A stretch of 64,000 nucleotides of DNA from Aureispira sp050633105 (lineage in GTDB: Bacteria; Bacteroidota; Bacteroidia; Chitinophagales; Saprospiraceae), in contig JBOEFW010000056.1 in NCBI GenBank assembly GCA_050633105.1, positions 1 through 64,000 of the forward strand. Reading direction: 5' to 3'. Position 1 is the stretch's first letter. Each line of letters starts with the position of its first letter. Positions 1-8,536 of the stretch are shown one piece after another. The position numbers and the translations under genes are program-made. The notes beneath the pieces were generated by a model. The model was not told where the DNA came from. It saw only the letters and a program-made list of their open reading frames with translations, and did not search any database.

Positions 1-475
1 TTGGAAGCTTGAAAATGCCTTCCTCCAACTGCTTTTCAAGGACTTCGTAGGTTGATCCAGCTTCGCGTTGGGAAAGTGTTTCTCCAAAGCAATAAACTGG
101 CGCCAAGCCGTTGGCAAGTGCATGTTGTGCCTTGTTCAAAAGAAGGTCATTGGTCTCTCCGAAATACTCACGTCTTTCGCTGTGCCCAACCAAAACATAT
201 TGGCAACCTGCGTCGACAAGCATTTCGGCAGAGATTTCGCCAGTATAGGCGCCTTTTTCTGCTTGGTGCATGTTTTGAGCTGCCAAGGCAAACTTTGCTT
301 TTCCTTCTAAGAGGGAAGCGGTAACCGCGATGTCTACAAACGGAACCGCCAAAATGACTTCATTCGCCTGTGATGCTTCGCTATCAAATCCAGATACCAA
401 TTCGGAAACGAGTTGTTTGGCCTGAGTAGGTCCAAAATTCATTTTCCAGTTACCAGCTGCAATTTTCCTTCTCAT
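1..475 (-). CDS. tpiA: Triosephosphate isomerase, 3' part cut by window edge
   Basis: Interconverts dihydroxyacetone phosphate and glyceraldehyde-3-phosphate in glycolysis, in the cytoplasm. The reverse strand reads from ATG at 475 without a stop to base 1, giving the first 158 residues. Seen are the N-terminal AAGNWKMN motif with catalytic Lys11 and the VGHSERR motif with catalytic His98. The second half, including the catalytic Glu loop (APVWAIGTG in the family), lies outside the window, so completeness cannot be judged. The start is 6 nt after the stop of the GlmU-like gene, so the two are almost certainly co-transcribed. Identification is secure. Confidence 0.96.
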   Translation of the reverse strand, partial: MRRKIAAGNWKMNFGPTQAKQLVSELVSGFDSEASQANEVILAVPFVDIAVTASLLEGKAKFALAAQNMHQAEKGAYTGEISAEMLVDAGCQYVLVGHSERREYFGETNDLLLNKAQHALANGLAPVYCFGETLSQREAGSTYEVLEKQLEEGIFKLP

Positions 476-481
476 GATTAC

Positions 482-1726
482 TTAGGTTTTGGGCGCATTG
501 AGGTCCCAGGTTCTATATTTTTTTGACTGTTCAAAGACTTCAGTCATAATGGATTTTTCTGCCTCGTCAAATTCAATATTCCTCCGCTTCATCACTGCCT
601 CAGCTACTCCAAATGACTTCTTCAGTGCAAAAGTGCTCATGTTGTTGGTGCCGCCCCAAGTGAATGATGGGATGAAATTACGTTGGTAACCACCTCCAAA
701 AACGTTGGCTGAGACGCCAACCACTGTGCCAGTATTGAACATGGTGTTGATGCCACATTTGCTGTGGTCGCCCATGATTAAACCGCAAAAAAGCGAACCC
801 GTTTTAGCGAAGCGTTCTGTTTTGTAATTCCAGATTTTTACTTCCGTATAATTGTTTTTGAGGTTGCTTGTATTGGTGTCTGCGCCAAGGTTACACCATT
901 GTCCTAAGACTGAGTTCCCCAAATAGCCATCATGGCCTTTGTTGCTAAATCCTTGGATTACAGAGTTCCCGACTTCTCCTCCGATTTTCGAATGTGGGCC
1001 AACGGTTGAGTCTCCGCGCAATTTGGCACCCATACTGATCGTGCTGGATTCGCATATTGCATGTGTGCCATGAATCACAGCATTCTCTTGAATCTGTACG
1101 CCATGGCCCAAGTAAACTGGTCCATCTTCCGCATTGATAATTGCAGCGCGCATCTTGACGCCTGGCTCCATGAAGAGATTGTCTCCGCCATAGATAATAC
1201 TGTGGCGGTCATTGGGCTGCACTGAAGATCGTGTACTCATCAAATGGTCGACATCTTCACGAATAGTAGCACCATTCAATTTGAAAATATCCCAAGGGAA
1301 ACGAACCGCAGGGCGATCGAGTTCTAGTTTAGGAAGTGGCTTCAGATTGTAATTGATGAGTTTTTCTTCCGTAACGATTCCATCAAAATCAACGAGGATG
1401 GATGGATGGCAAGAAAATGCAAGGATTTCACCTAGTTCGTTTTGTACAAAATGACCTGGTTGGCAGGCTTCCAATAATCCTTTGACAAAGCTTTCGTTTG
1501 GAATAAATTTTCCATTAAGAAAGATGGATTCCTTACTTGGATCAAAGTTGGAGAAGCGAGCCGCCAAGAATCCAGCTGCCATTTGAGTCGGCGAACTAGG
1601 AAGGAAGCGATTCCATTTTTCAGACAATCGATCTATGCCAACCCGCAGGTCAAACACGGGCCGTGTATAACACAAGGGGAGGAGGTCGAAATGGCTTGGG
1701 TCCTCAAACAGAATGAATTGCATCAT
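482..1726 (-). CDS. GlmU-like putative sugar nucleotidyltransferase
   Basis: Bacteroidota GlmU-family protein (414 aa): a degenerate nucleotidyltransferase-like N-terminal half beginning MMQFILFEDPSHFDLLPL, followed from about residue 205 by hexapeptide turns of a left-handed beta-helix (GPVYLGHGVQIQENAVI and following), as in acyltransferases. Related proteins are annotated as UDP-GlcNAc diphosphorylase/GlcN-1-P acetyltransferase, so a role in UDP-GlcNAc supply for cell wall or LPS is likely but inferred. The frame opens at a TTG at 1738, but GGAG at 1733-1736 sits 6 nt before ATG 1726 and 9 nt before ATG 1723, so I take 1726; 1723 is equally possible. It lies directly upstream of tpiA and downstream of the rpmE2 terminator. 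Confidence 0.88.
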   Translation of the reverse strand: MMQFILFEDPSHFDLLPLCYTRPVFDLRVGIDRLSEKWNRFLPSSPTQMAAGFLAARFSNFDPSKESIFLNGKFIPNESFVKGLLEACQPGHFVQNELGEILAFSCHPSILVDFDGIVTEEKLINYNLKPLPKLELDRPAVRFPWDIFKLNGATIREDVDHLMSTRSSVQPNDRHSIIYGGDNLFMEPGVKMRAAIINAEDGPVYLGHGVQIQENAVIHGTHAICESSTISMGAKLRGDSTVGPHSKIGGEVGNSVIQGFSNKGHDGYLGNSVLGQWCNLGADTNTSNLKNNYTEVKIWNYKTERFAKTGSLFCGLIMGDHSKCGINTMFNTGTVVGVSANVFGGGYQRNFIPSFTWGGTNNMSTFALKKSFGVAEAVMKRRNIEFDEAEKSIMTEVFEQSKKYRTWDLNAPKT

Positions 1727-1756
1727 CTTATTCTCCAAAATTTAGCAACTAGGACA

Positions 1757-1789
1757 AAACAAAAAAGAGCAGACTAGGTCCGCTCTTTT
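1757..1789 (-). terminator. Rho-independent terminator of rpmE2
   Basis: Inverted arms aaaagagc (1763-1770) and gctctttt (1782-1789), extended inward by gac/gtc across one mismatch. On the minus strand they are followed by a U-rich tract (complement of the A-run at 1761-1766 and the A-rich bases before it). It lies 46 nt after the rpmE2 stop and before the glmU-like start. Confidence 0.8.
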
Positions 1790-1834
1790 CAGATTAAGTT
1801 TTTTAATAAAGGATTCTGATATAGAAATCCTGAA

Positions 1835-2083
1835 TTATTTTCTTCCACCATAGCGAGTGTAGAACTTGTCTACACGGCCAGCAGTGTCAATCAATTTCTG
1901 CTTACCCGTGAAAAACGGATGTGAGTCGCTAGAAATATCACACTTAACAAGTGGGTATGTCTCTCCGTCTTCCCATTCGATGGTGTCTGGAGTAATCATT
2001 GTAGACTTCGTCAAAAAGGCGTAGTCCGTTGAAATATCTTTGAATACTACAAATCTGTAGTCAGGATGGATACCAGCTTTCAT
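1835..2083 (-). CDS. rpmE2: 50S ribosomal protein L31, type B
   Basis: An 82-aa protein with the L31 type B pattern: MKAGIHPDYRFVVFKD at the start, SDSHPFFTGKQ in the middle and DKFYTRYGGRK at the end. L31 sits at the ribosome central protuberance. Type A L31 carries a CxxC zinc site; this copy has a single Cys (CDISSDSHP) and so is the zinc-independent form. It is monocistronic: a good promoter lies at 2118-2148 and a terminator at 1757-1789. Identification is secure. Confidence 0.96.
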   Translation of the reverse strand: MKAGIHPDYRFVVFKDISTDYAFLTKSTMITPDTIEWEDGETYPLVKCDISSDSHPFFTGKQKLIDTAGRVDKFYTRYGGRK

Positions 2084-2117
2084 TTTTCTATCGCTAATGT
2101 TTTTACAAACAAGTCTG

Positions 2118-2148
2118 CAAAGGTAAAAACAAGTGAGATAATGTCAAA
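2118..2148 (-). promoter_or_regulatory. Bacteroidota-type promoter for rpmE2
   Basis: On the minus strand TTTG (complement of 2145-2148), then exactly 19 nt, then TACCTTTG (complement of 2118-2125). This matches the Bacteroidota consensus TTTG-N19-TANNTTTG fully. The predicted transcript start is near 2112, giving a leader of about 28 nt before the rpmE2 ATG at 2083. Confidence 0.8.
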
Positions 2149-2263
2149 ATAGTTTTAACGATTCTTTCTCAATAATTGGAAAAAGTTGGGGCAGATGGTT
2201 TTGGATTTTGAAAAGAATAAGCTTGGGCTAGTAAGAATTTTTCCACATCCTTAGGCTTCAAGC

Positions 2264-2293
2264 TTGGCAATGCGGCAAAAACCACTATTTTTG
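2264..2293 (+). promoter_or_regulatory. Bacteroidota-type promoter, nearly leaderless
   Basis: TTG at 2264-2266, 19 nt, then TATTTTTG at 2286-2293, fitting the Bacteroidota pattern. The transcript would start around 2299-2301, on top of the first ATG (2298) of the next gene. That implies a nearly leaderless mRNA or use of a later ATG. Confidence 0.65.
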
Positions 2294-2297
2294 TACA

Positions 2298-2708
2298 ATG
2301 GGTATGAGAAATGCAACTGTAATGTTCTTGGTAACGGTTGCGCTGGTGCTTTTTTCGACAACACTTAGAGCTCAAAATCTGACGCTAAACTATTTTCACG
2401 CGTCTCCTGATGGTTCTGATGTCATTGTCGCTTTTGAAGTGCCCAGCGAAGCTGGTGTTTCCGATTTTAAGCTTTGGCGTAAAGTTGGGAATGAGACGAA
2501 CTATGCTTTCTTGGAATCCATCACCCCAAATGGTGCGCGTAGTTACCAATATCACGATTACACCATTTTCAAAGACGAAGCCAAAACCATCTCTTACAAG
2601 TTGCAGGTTTTCCAAAACGGAGCCGTCTATACCTACTATACCGACATTACCCATAATCCTACCTCGGTTCAACGAACCTGGGGCAGTATTAAGGCCATGT
2701 TCCGGTAA
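2298..2708 (+). CDS. Small secreted protein, fibronectin-III-like fold suspected
   Basis: A 136-aa protein of unknown function. Residues 1-25 form a signal peptide (hydrophobic core VMFLVTVALVLF, cleavage likely after LRA-Q). The mature part alternates hydrophobic and polar residues in a beta-sandwich-like way (DVIVAFEVPSEAGVSDFKLWRKV, YHDYTIFKDEAKTISYKLQVF), which resembles a single FN3 domain; that is inference. It ends with a basic helix-like tail WGSIKAMFR. ATGs at 2298, 2304 and 2322 all keep the hydrophobic core; the promoter position makes 2304 or 2322 plausible. Monocistronic, followed by 228 nt without a recognisable gene before leuS. Confidence 0.7.
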   Translation: MGMRNATVMFLVTVALVLFSTTLRAQNLTLNYFHASPDGSDVIVAFEVPSEAGVSDFKLWRKVGNETNYAFLESITPNGARSYQYHDYTIFKDEAKTISYKLQVFQNGAVYTYYTDITHNPTSVQRTWGSIKAMFR

Positions 2709-2906
2709 ATTTTCCTAAGCTTATTGGTTTTTCAACGGAGGCGAATTGAACTTGAGGTATCCTTATGCCTAATTCTACCGCATTCCTGGGAGGAGAATTT
2801 CAATGAAGAGATGCCTCGTTTACGCGTCTTCGAAAGATTGCCGATCTAGCAGCTAAAACATTCCAAATTTCCCTGTTTCACATTCAGACAACAGCGCGCA
2901 ATTGTT

Positions 2907-2914
2907 TAAATTTG
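2907..2914 (+). promoter_or_regulatory. Possible -7 element of the leuS promoter
   Basis: TAAATTTG matches TANNTTTG and lies 22 nt before the leuS ATG. No convincing TTG is found 19 nt upstream, so only half of the promoter is supported. Confidence 0.4.
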
Positions 2915-2936
2915 CAGCCTTAGAAGAATATGACCT

Positions 2937-5747
2937 ATGGGTAATTACAATTTTCAAGCCATTGAATCCAAATGGCAAAAGTTTTGGAAAGACAACCGCA
3001 GCTTTGCGATTGAGGAAAACTCCGACAAGCCAAAGTATTATGTGTTAGACATGTTTCCTTATCCTTCTGGTGACGGATTACATGTTGGTCACCCGCTCGG
3101 TTATGTAGCGAGCGACATCTTTGCCCGCTACAAGCGTCTCAAAGGGTTTAATGTACTGCATCCAATGGGGTATGACTCTTTTGGATTGCCAGCGGAGCAA
3201 CACGCTATTAAGAAAGGAGTGCATCCTGCTGTGTCTACAGAAATCAATATGAAAGCCTATCGCCAACAATTGGATAATTTGGGCTTTTGTTTTGATTGGA
3301 GTCGTTCTGTGAATACCTCTGATCCTAAGTATTACAAATGGACACAGACTATTTTCTTGAAGTTGTTTGAGCATTATTATGATAATGCGGCCAAGTCTGC
3401 CCGTCCAATCAGCGCTTTAATCATGGTGTTTGAGCAAGCTGGAAATGCAGGAGTAGCCGCACATTCTAGTGAAGAGGAAATCTTCACAGCAGAGGAATGG
3501 AATAGCTATTCTAATAAAGAAAAAGACGAAATATTGATGAATTACCGCTTGGCGTACCGCAAGGTGGGATTTGTAAACTGGTGTGAAGAATTAGGAACCG
3601 TCTTGGCTAATGATGAGGTCAAAGATGGTGTTTCTGAGCGCGGCAGTTTTCCTGTGATTCGTCGTCCTATGAAGCAATGGGCTTTGCGCATTACTGCTTA
3701 TGCAGAACGCCTTTTGTTAGGCTTAGACAAGGTTGATTTTTCTGAGGCCCTTAAAACACAACAACGCAATTGGATTGGTCGCTCTAGTGGTGCCCAATTG
3801 GAATTTAAAATCCAAGGACAAGAAGCAGGAATTGAAGTGTTTACAACGCGTCCTGATACCTTGTTTGGAGTAACCTTTATGGTGCTTGCTCCTGAACACG
3901 AGTTGGTGGATCAATTGACAACGCCAGAACAGGCAGCTGCCATTCAAGAATATAAACAATATGCCAGCAGTCGTTCTGAGCGCGACCGTATGGCCGATGT
4001 AAAAACAATAACGGGAGCCTTTACAGGTTCTTATGCTACCCATCCTTTTACAGGAAAACCAATACCAGTTTGGATTGCCGATTATGTGTTGATTGGTTAT
4101 GGAACAGGAGCAATTATGGCTGTGCCTAGCAACGATGACCGCGATCAGCGTTTTGCGAAGCATTTTGATTTGCCGATTCGTTGGGTGGTGGACCAGTCTG
4201 CTCATCCAAATGTAAGCATCGGAGACAAGGTAGGTATCCTGCAAGAATCTGATTTCTTGAATGGCTTGTCTGTCAAAGACGCGATCAAAAAAGCGATTGA
4301 AATATTAGCAGAGAAAGGAATTGGAGAAGAGCGCATCAACTATCGTTTGCGAGATGCTAATTTTAGTAGACAGCGATATTGGGGAGAACCTTTTCCTATT
4401 GAATATGACGAGGAAGGGATCACTTATCCTATCTATGATTTGCCTTTGACCTTACCAGAGTTGGATAACTTTAAGCCAACGAAAGAAGGAAAAGCGCCCT
4501 TGGCCCGTGCCCAAGATTGGGTACAGCAAGGAAATCGTATTAGAGAAACCGACACTATGCCCGGTTTTGCTGGTTCTTCTTGGTATTTCTTGCGTTACAT
4601 GGATCCAGATAATGAAGAGGAACCATTTAGCCAAGGAGCCATTGATTACTGGCAGGATGTGGATTTGTATGTTGGTGGAGCAGAGCATGCTGTAGGCCAC
4701 TTGATGTATTCTCGTTTTTGGCATAAATTTTTATACGACTTAAATTTTGTACCAACAAAAGAACCGTATAAGAAGTTGGTTAATCAGGGGATGTTGCAAG
4801 GGTTTATTGAGCAATTGCCTAGATTGAAGAAAAAGCAAGATGGTAAAACTGTTTTTGTAAGTGCCGATTGTTTGGGCGATTATGACGACAGTGAATGGTC
4901 GGCTATTTTTGTGCACATTGACTTTGTGACCGATTATGGTAAGGAAGAATCGTATTTGGATGCGGAAGGCCGAGAGAAATTCAAAGCTTGGAGTCCTGAT
5001 TACAACGAGGCTATTTTTATTACCAATGATAAGGATCAATTGGTGACGCATACAGAGTTAGGAAAAATTTCTAAATCAAAGTACAATGTTATCAATCCTG
5101 ATGATGTCGTAGAGCAGTATGGGGCAGATTGTTTTCGCTTATATGAAATGTTTTTGGGGCCAATTCAAGACAGTAAACCTTGGGATACGCAAGGAATTAC
5201 AGGCGTTTCTAAGTTCTTGCGCAAGCTTTGGTCGTTGTTTTATAAAGAAGAAGTATGGAGTGTAGTGGATGAAGCGCCTAGCAAAGACGCCTTGAAAATT
5301 CTACACACGGCCATTAAAAAGGTGAATCACGATATTCCAACCTTCTCATTTAATACCTGTGTGGCGCACTTTATGGTGGCAGTTAATGACTTGAAAAAAA
5401 TCAATTGTCATAACCGAGCTATTCTGAAAGATTTGATCTTGTTAATGGCGCCTTTTGCCCCTTTTGTAAGTGAACAATTGTGGCAAGATTTAGGAGAAGA
5501 ATCTTCTATTCACCGCAATGGAACATATCCTGAGCACAAAGAAGAATATTTAGTAGAAAACTCTATTACTTATCCTGTTTGTGTGAATGGTAAGAAGCGC
5601 GCAATGGTGACCTTTGCAGCAAATACTTCTAAGCAAGTAATTGAAGAAACTGCTCTGCAAATGGAAGAAGTACAACGTTGGATTGATGGTAAACCTGTCC
5701 GAAAAGTAATTGTAGTACCTAAGCGTATGGTAAATATTGTTGTATAG
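2937..5747 (+). CDS. leuS: Leucyl-tRNA synthetase
   Basis: Class I synthetase (936 aa) that charges tRNA-Leu in the cytoplasm. The HIGH motif is HVGH at residues 49-52 within PYPSGDGLHVGHPLGY. The CP1 editing domain is recognisable (GTGAIMAVPSNDDRDQRF). The second signature is KISKS at 710-714, a Met-to-Ile variant of KMSKS. A long insertion (about residues 625-705, from RLPRLKKKQDG to DQLVTHTE) precedes KISKS, as in other Bacteroidota LeuRS. The anticodon-binding domain and a C-terminal domain ending KRMVNIVV complete the protein. The ATG at 2937 has no Shine-Dalgarno. Terminator at 5811-5850. Confidence 0.98.
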   Translation: MGNYNFQAIESKWQKFWKDNRSFAIEENSDKPKYYVLDMFPYPSGDGLHVGHPLGYVASDIFARYKRLKGFNVLHPMGYDSFGLPAEQHAIKKGVHPAVSTEINMKAYRQQLDNLGFCFDWSRSVNTSDPKYYKWTQTIFLKLFEHYYDNAAKSARPISALIMVFEQAGNAGVAAHSSEEEIFTAEEWNSYSNKEKDEILMNYRLAYRKVGFVNWCEELGTVLANDEVKDGVSERGSFPVIRRPMKQWALRITAYAERLLLGLDKVDFSEALKTQQRNWIGRSSGAQLEFKIQGQEAGIEVFTTRPDTLFGVTFMVLAPEHELVDQLTTPEQAAAIQEYKQYASSRSERDRMADVKTITGAFTGSYATHPFTGKPIPVWIADYVLIGYGTGAIMAVPSNDDRDQRFAKHFDLPIRWVVDQSAHPNVSIGDKVGILQESDFLNGLSVKDAIKKAIEILAEKGIGEERINYRLRDANFSRQRYWGEPFPIEYDEEGITYPIYDLPLTLPELDNFKPTKEGKAPLARAQDWVQQGNRIRETDTMPGFAGSSWYFLRYMDPDNEEEPFSQGAIDYWQDVDLYVGGAEHAVGHLMYSRFWHKFLYDLNFVPTKEPYKKLVNQGMLQGFIEQLPRLKKKQDGKTVFVSADCLGDYDDSEWSAIFVHIDFVTDYGKEESYLDAEGREKFKAWSPDYNEAIFITNDKDQLVTHTELGKISKSKYNVINPDDVVEQYGADCFRLYEMFLGPIQDSKPWDTQGITGVSKFLRKLWSLFYKEEVWSVVDEAPSKDALKILHTAIKKVNHDIPTFSFNTCVAHFMVAVNDLKKINCHNRAILKDLILLMAPFAPFVSEQLWQDLGEESSIHRNGTYPEHKEEYLVENSITYPVCVNGKKRAMVTFAANTSKQVIEETALQMEEVQRWIDGKPVRKVIVVPKRMVNIVV

Positions 5748-5810
5748 AAGTTAATTTATACTAGGTTAATCATTTTTTATAACCATGATAACCTTTACAA
5801 TAAAGTAGAC

Positions 5811-5850
5811 ACAAAGTGCTTCGTCTTTCTGACGGGCACTTTGTTTTTTT
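5811..5850 (+). terminator. Rho-independent terminator of leuS
   Basis: Arms acaaagtgc (5811-5819) and gcactttgt (5836-5844) with an inner cgtc/gacg stem (5822-5825, 5831-5834), followed by a T run to 5850. It lies about 60 nt after the leuS stop. Confidence 0.88.
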
Positions 5851-5997
5851 GTGTAGAATAAGTGGACCTGTTGAGTAGCTTTGTTAAACTTCACAAATAA
5901 AAAAAGCCGCCAGTCCTTAGCATCTCCCAATAGTTTCGTATTTTAGAGAGCTAACCCGTCCATTTGATCCATCCCCACTAAAATAAGACGTAAAATC

Positions 5998-6912
5998 ATG
6001 TTTATTTGTTTCTTGATAATTAGTTTGTTGTGTTGTAGTGCCAACACTTGGGCACAGCAAAAACCAGCAAAGAAAGACTCTATTCGTGTAGTACTAGCTT
6101 TTGATGCGGCTAACGATAAAATTGAAACTTCCTATGGTTTTTGGGAAGCACGCGATGATATTAAAGTAACTATTGATATGTTTGGCCTCAATGGAGGAGT
6201 CAAATATTTAGCGGAGCAATACGAAATGGTGTACGATGAAGGAGAAGATGCTTGGGTGACAACCTTGCCTTGGGGCTTTTTTGAAATGCGTATGGAATCT
6301 TTAGGGTTTAAGGACATTAAGTATCCTATGCGTTTAAAAGCAGACTTTAGAGAGGAATTTAAATTGGATGTAGATTCTACTTCTTATACCTATAAGAAAG
6401 GGAAACGTTACAATTATATCCCAGGAACACTCAATTTTACTTCTACGATTATTGTGCGATTCAACAATGGAGAACCTGCGGATCATTTTGCTTTTTTATC
6501 AGAAGCTCTTGCCGTAGAAGGAATGGAAGATATAAGTGTTTTGCGGACACAAAAAATGCGTAATACTACAAGTTATTTAGTTAATGTAGATGTTGTTGAA
6601 CAAACACCACTTAATATTATTTTATACCGTAAAATGACGAAGCAAGATCCTATAGAAAGAGGGTTTATTATTGGTGGTGGAATAACAAGAGCAATAGAAG
6701 CTTTTCAAGCGAATCCTTCTGTAGAGTATGCGAACCCAGGCTTTATGAATGATCCTAACCAGACGTTTTGGAAATCGGCTAATTATGGCAAAGGCGCCCA
6801 GTTGGAACGTAAATTGTTACGGCTAATGGAGGAAGATCCGCGAACTGTGGATAAAATCAATTATATAATCGAGAACACGACTCCTGAAGAGGAGAAGCGT
6901 TCTTCCCAATAA
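5998..6912 (+). CDS. Secreted protein of unknown function
   Basis: A 304-aa protein I do not recognise. Residues 1-20 are a signal peptide (FICFLIISLLCC, cleavage likely after TWA-Q). The body is rich in beta-strand-like segments and aromatic residues (AWVTTLPWGFFEMRMESLGF, YIPGTLNFTSTIIVRF). The C-terminal third is more helical and charged (LERKLLRLMEEDPRTVDKINY). No catalytic motif, lipobox or T9SS sorting domain is seen, so periplasmic location is likely. The next gene starts 59 nt downstream on the same strand and is also secreted, so they are probably one unit. The 250-nt upstream gap holds the leuS terminator and a TAGCTTTG at 5876-5883. Confidence 0.7.
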   Translation: MFICFLIISLLCCSANTWAQQKPAKKDSIRVVLAFDAANDKIETSYGFWEARDDIKVTIDMFGLNGGVKYLAEQYEMVYDEGEDAWVTTLPWGFFEMRMESLGFKDIKYPMRLKADFREEFKLDVDSTSYTYKKGKRYNYIPGTLNFTSTIIVRFNNGEPADHFAFLSEALAVEGMEDISVLRTQKMRNTTSYLVNVDVVEQTPLNIILYRKMTKQDPIERGFIIGGGITRAIEAFQANPSVEYANPGFMNDPNQTFWKSANYGKGAQLERKLLRLMEEDPRTVDKINYIIENTTPEEEKRSSQ

Positions 6913-6971
6913 AATGTACATTCCAATGCCTATGAAGGCAAAAAGAATGTAGCTTACACAACTTTTTGTTT

Positions 6972-8522
6972 ATGAAAATTAGCGCATTCATTTGCCTTTT
7001 ATATTGCTTTGCTTTGCCTTGGGCCAATGCCCAGCGACCTAAAAGCGAACCTGTAGAAGAAGCTACATTAACGCCTGTAGAGCTGGATGTAGAATATTTT
7101 ACAGATGATATGGTGACTTATGCCACCTTAGATACAATGGTTTTATATCGTTGGAATGAACGTGTTAGGGCTTCCGTTAAAGCCTTTTTGGCCTTAGAGA
7201 AAAGCGACCACGATGTCATGGTTTTAGTAACCTTGCCAAAAAATAAACCTGCGTTTGTAGAAGTGAGCTCTCGGCCACAACTTAGTGCAGAACGTACCGC
7301 CCATTTAATTCGGAGAATTGAGAGTCTATCTAGGCCTCCTCGTTCTCAATTGACAGAATATGCCTATTTAATTAATGCACAAGTAGGGATGGGCTGCCAA
7401 AATCCACAATTAAAATTCTTACCTAAAGTTGCTTTACCAGAAGAAAAAGTACGTGCTCAATTTGAAGCAGCCGACTTAGCTGGCAAGGCGAAATTGTTTG
7501 AAACATGGGTAGTCGAAGATGTTGTCCCTGTTTTGTGTTATTATGAAGATACGTTACGAACACAACTGAGAGGAGTCAATGGCATTGGAGATATTCTGCG
7601 CAATGGTACCTATAAAGATAGCAGTATACATAACTTAACCGTGGCTAATCCTACTTATTGGCGAGCGACGATGGAGGTAGAATCGGGCAATGGCTTGGTT
7701 GTTCTTTCTAAAATTTGTTTGCATATTGTTAATGGAGAATATGACTTAGCACAACGTTATTTGGATGTAGCCCAAGTATTTCCAGAGCAAAATTCTATGG
7801 CGCTGAATTTTTACAAACAGTTTGACTTTAGAATGGAATGGCTGTTTGATGATTTGCAAGCCATAGTGCGAGAAGGAAAAGCTTTTCAAGAGCAAGGAGA
7901 TTTTGAGAGTGCGGCCTTGTTTTTTGAAAAACAATTACATGTATTGCCTCGTTCGGCTATTTTTAATTATCAAAAATATTATTCGCGCTCCTTATTAATG
8001 ACAGAGCGTGCACCCGAAGATATTATGCAATTGTGGAAAGATTGTAAAACAATTGTTTACTCTTGTGACCCTTTGTTTAATATGCCCATGCCAACTCACA
8101 GCAGCAAAGAGGTTTATTTGATGTCTAAGCGTCATGAAATAAACCTACTGTTTGATAACCAACGGACCATTCAAAATCGCATTTTAGAATATGCTGATAT
8201 TGCGTTGGATTTAGAAGTATATGGTTTTGCAGCGCATTTGTATTGGTTGATTATTGGTAATAAACCAGAAGACTTTACAGAACGAGATATGCTAGCGCAT
8301 TATTTATACTGTCTAGATCGTTTGGGAGATACTGAAAATATTCGCTCTTTTGAGGACGAATATACACAGCAAAAATTCAAAAAAATAGAACGAGAACGTC
8401 AACGTGCTATGGAAACTAATGAGGTGTATAAACGGTCTCAACGTTTTCAAAAACACGACAAGAAAGAGCCTAAAGGACCAAACAAAAGTAAAAAACACGA
8501 CAAGAAACGTGGAAAGACCTAG
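6972..8522 (+). CDS. Secreted protein with TPR-like segment and Lys-rich tail
   Basis: A 516-aa protein of unknown function. ATG 6972 begins a clear signal peptide (MKISAFICLLYCFALPWANA-Q); the frame also opens at TTG 6966. Residues of about 270-340 look like helical repeats of TPR type (AFQEQGDFESAALFFEKQLHVLPRSA). The last 40 residues are very basic (KKEPKGPNKSKKHDKKRGK), possibly binding nucleic acid, peptidoglycan or acidic polymer; this is inference. It follows the 304-aa secreted gene closely and ends 14 nt before the convergent xerD stop, with no terminator visible between them. Confidence 0.7.
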   Translation: MKISAFICLLYCFALPWANAQRPKSEPVEEATLTPVELDVEYFTDDMVTYATLDTMVLYRWNERVRASVKAFLALEKSDHDVMVLVTLPKNKPAFVEVSSRPQLSAERTAHLIRRIESLSRPPRSQLTEYAYLINAQVGMGCQNPQLKFLPKVALPEEKVRAQFEAADLAGKAKLFETWVVEDVVPVLCYYEDTLRTQLRGVNGIGDILRNGTYKDSSIHNLTVANPTYWRATMEVESGNGLVVLSKICLHIVNGEYDLAQRYLDVAQVFPEQNSMALNFYKQFDFRMEWLFDDLQAIVREGKAFQEQGDFESAALFFEKQLHVLPRSAIFNYQKYYSRSLLMTERAPEDIMQLWKDCKTIVYSCDPLFNMPMPTHSSKEVYLMSKRHEINLLFDNQRTIQNRILEYADIALDLEVYGFAAHLYWLIIGNKPEDFTERDMLAHYLYCLDRLGDTENIRSFEDEYTQQKFKKIERERQRAMETNEVYKRSQRFQKHDKKEPKGPNKSKKHDKKRGKT

Positions 8523-8536
8523 AAAGCGAGTGCCTT

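Noticed and set aside
52..324. Plus-strand ORFs of 80-90 aa at the left edge
   Set aside because: They are antisense to tpiA, whose protein is clearly conserved on the minus strand.
2709..2936. Possible small RNA or gene before leuS
   Set aside because: Some short inverted pairs (gaggc/gcctc) occur, but no conserved RNA fold, terminator or promoter supports a gene.
3723..4244. 173-aa minus-strand ORF inside leuS
   Set aside because: Full antisense to the editing domain of LeuRS, Cys/Ser-rich without any family resemblance.
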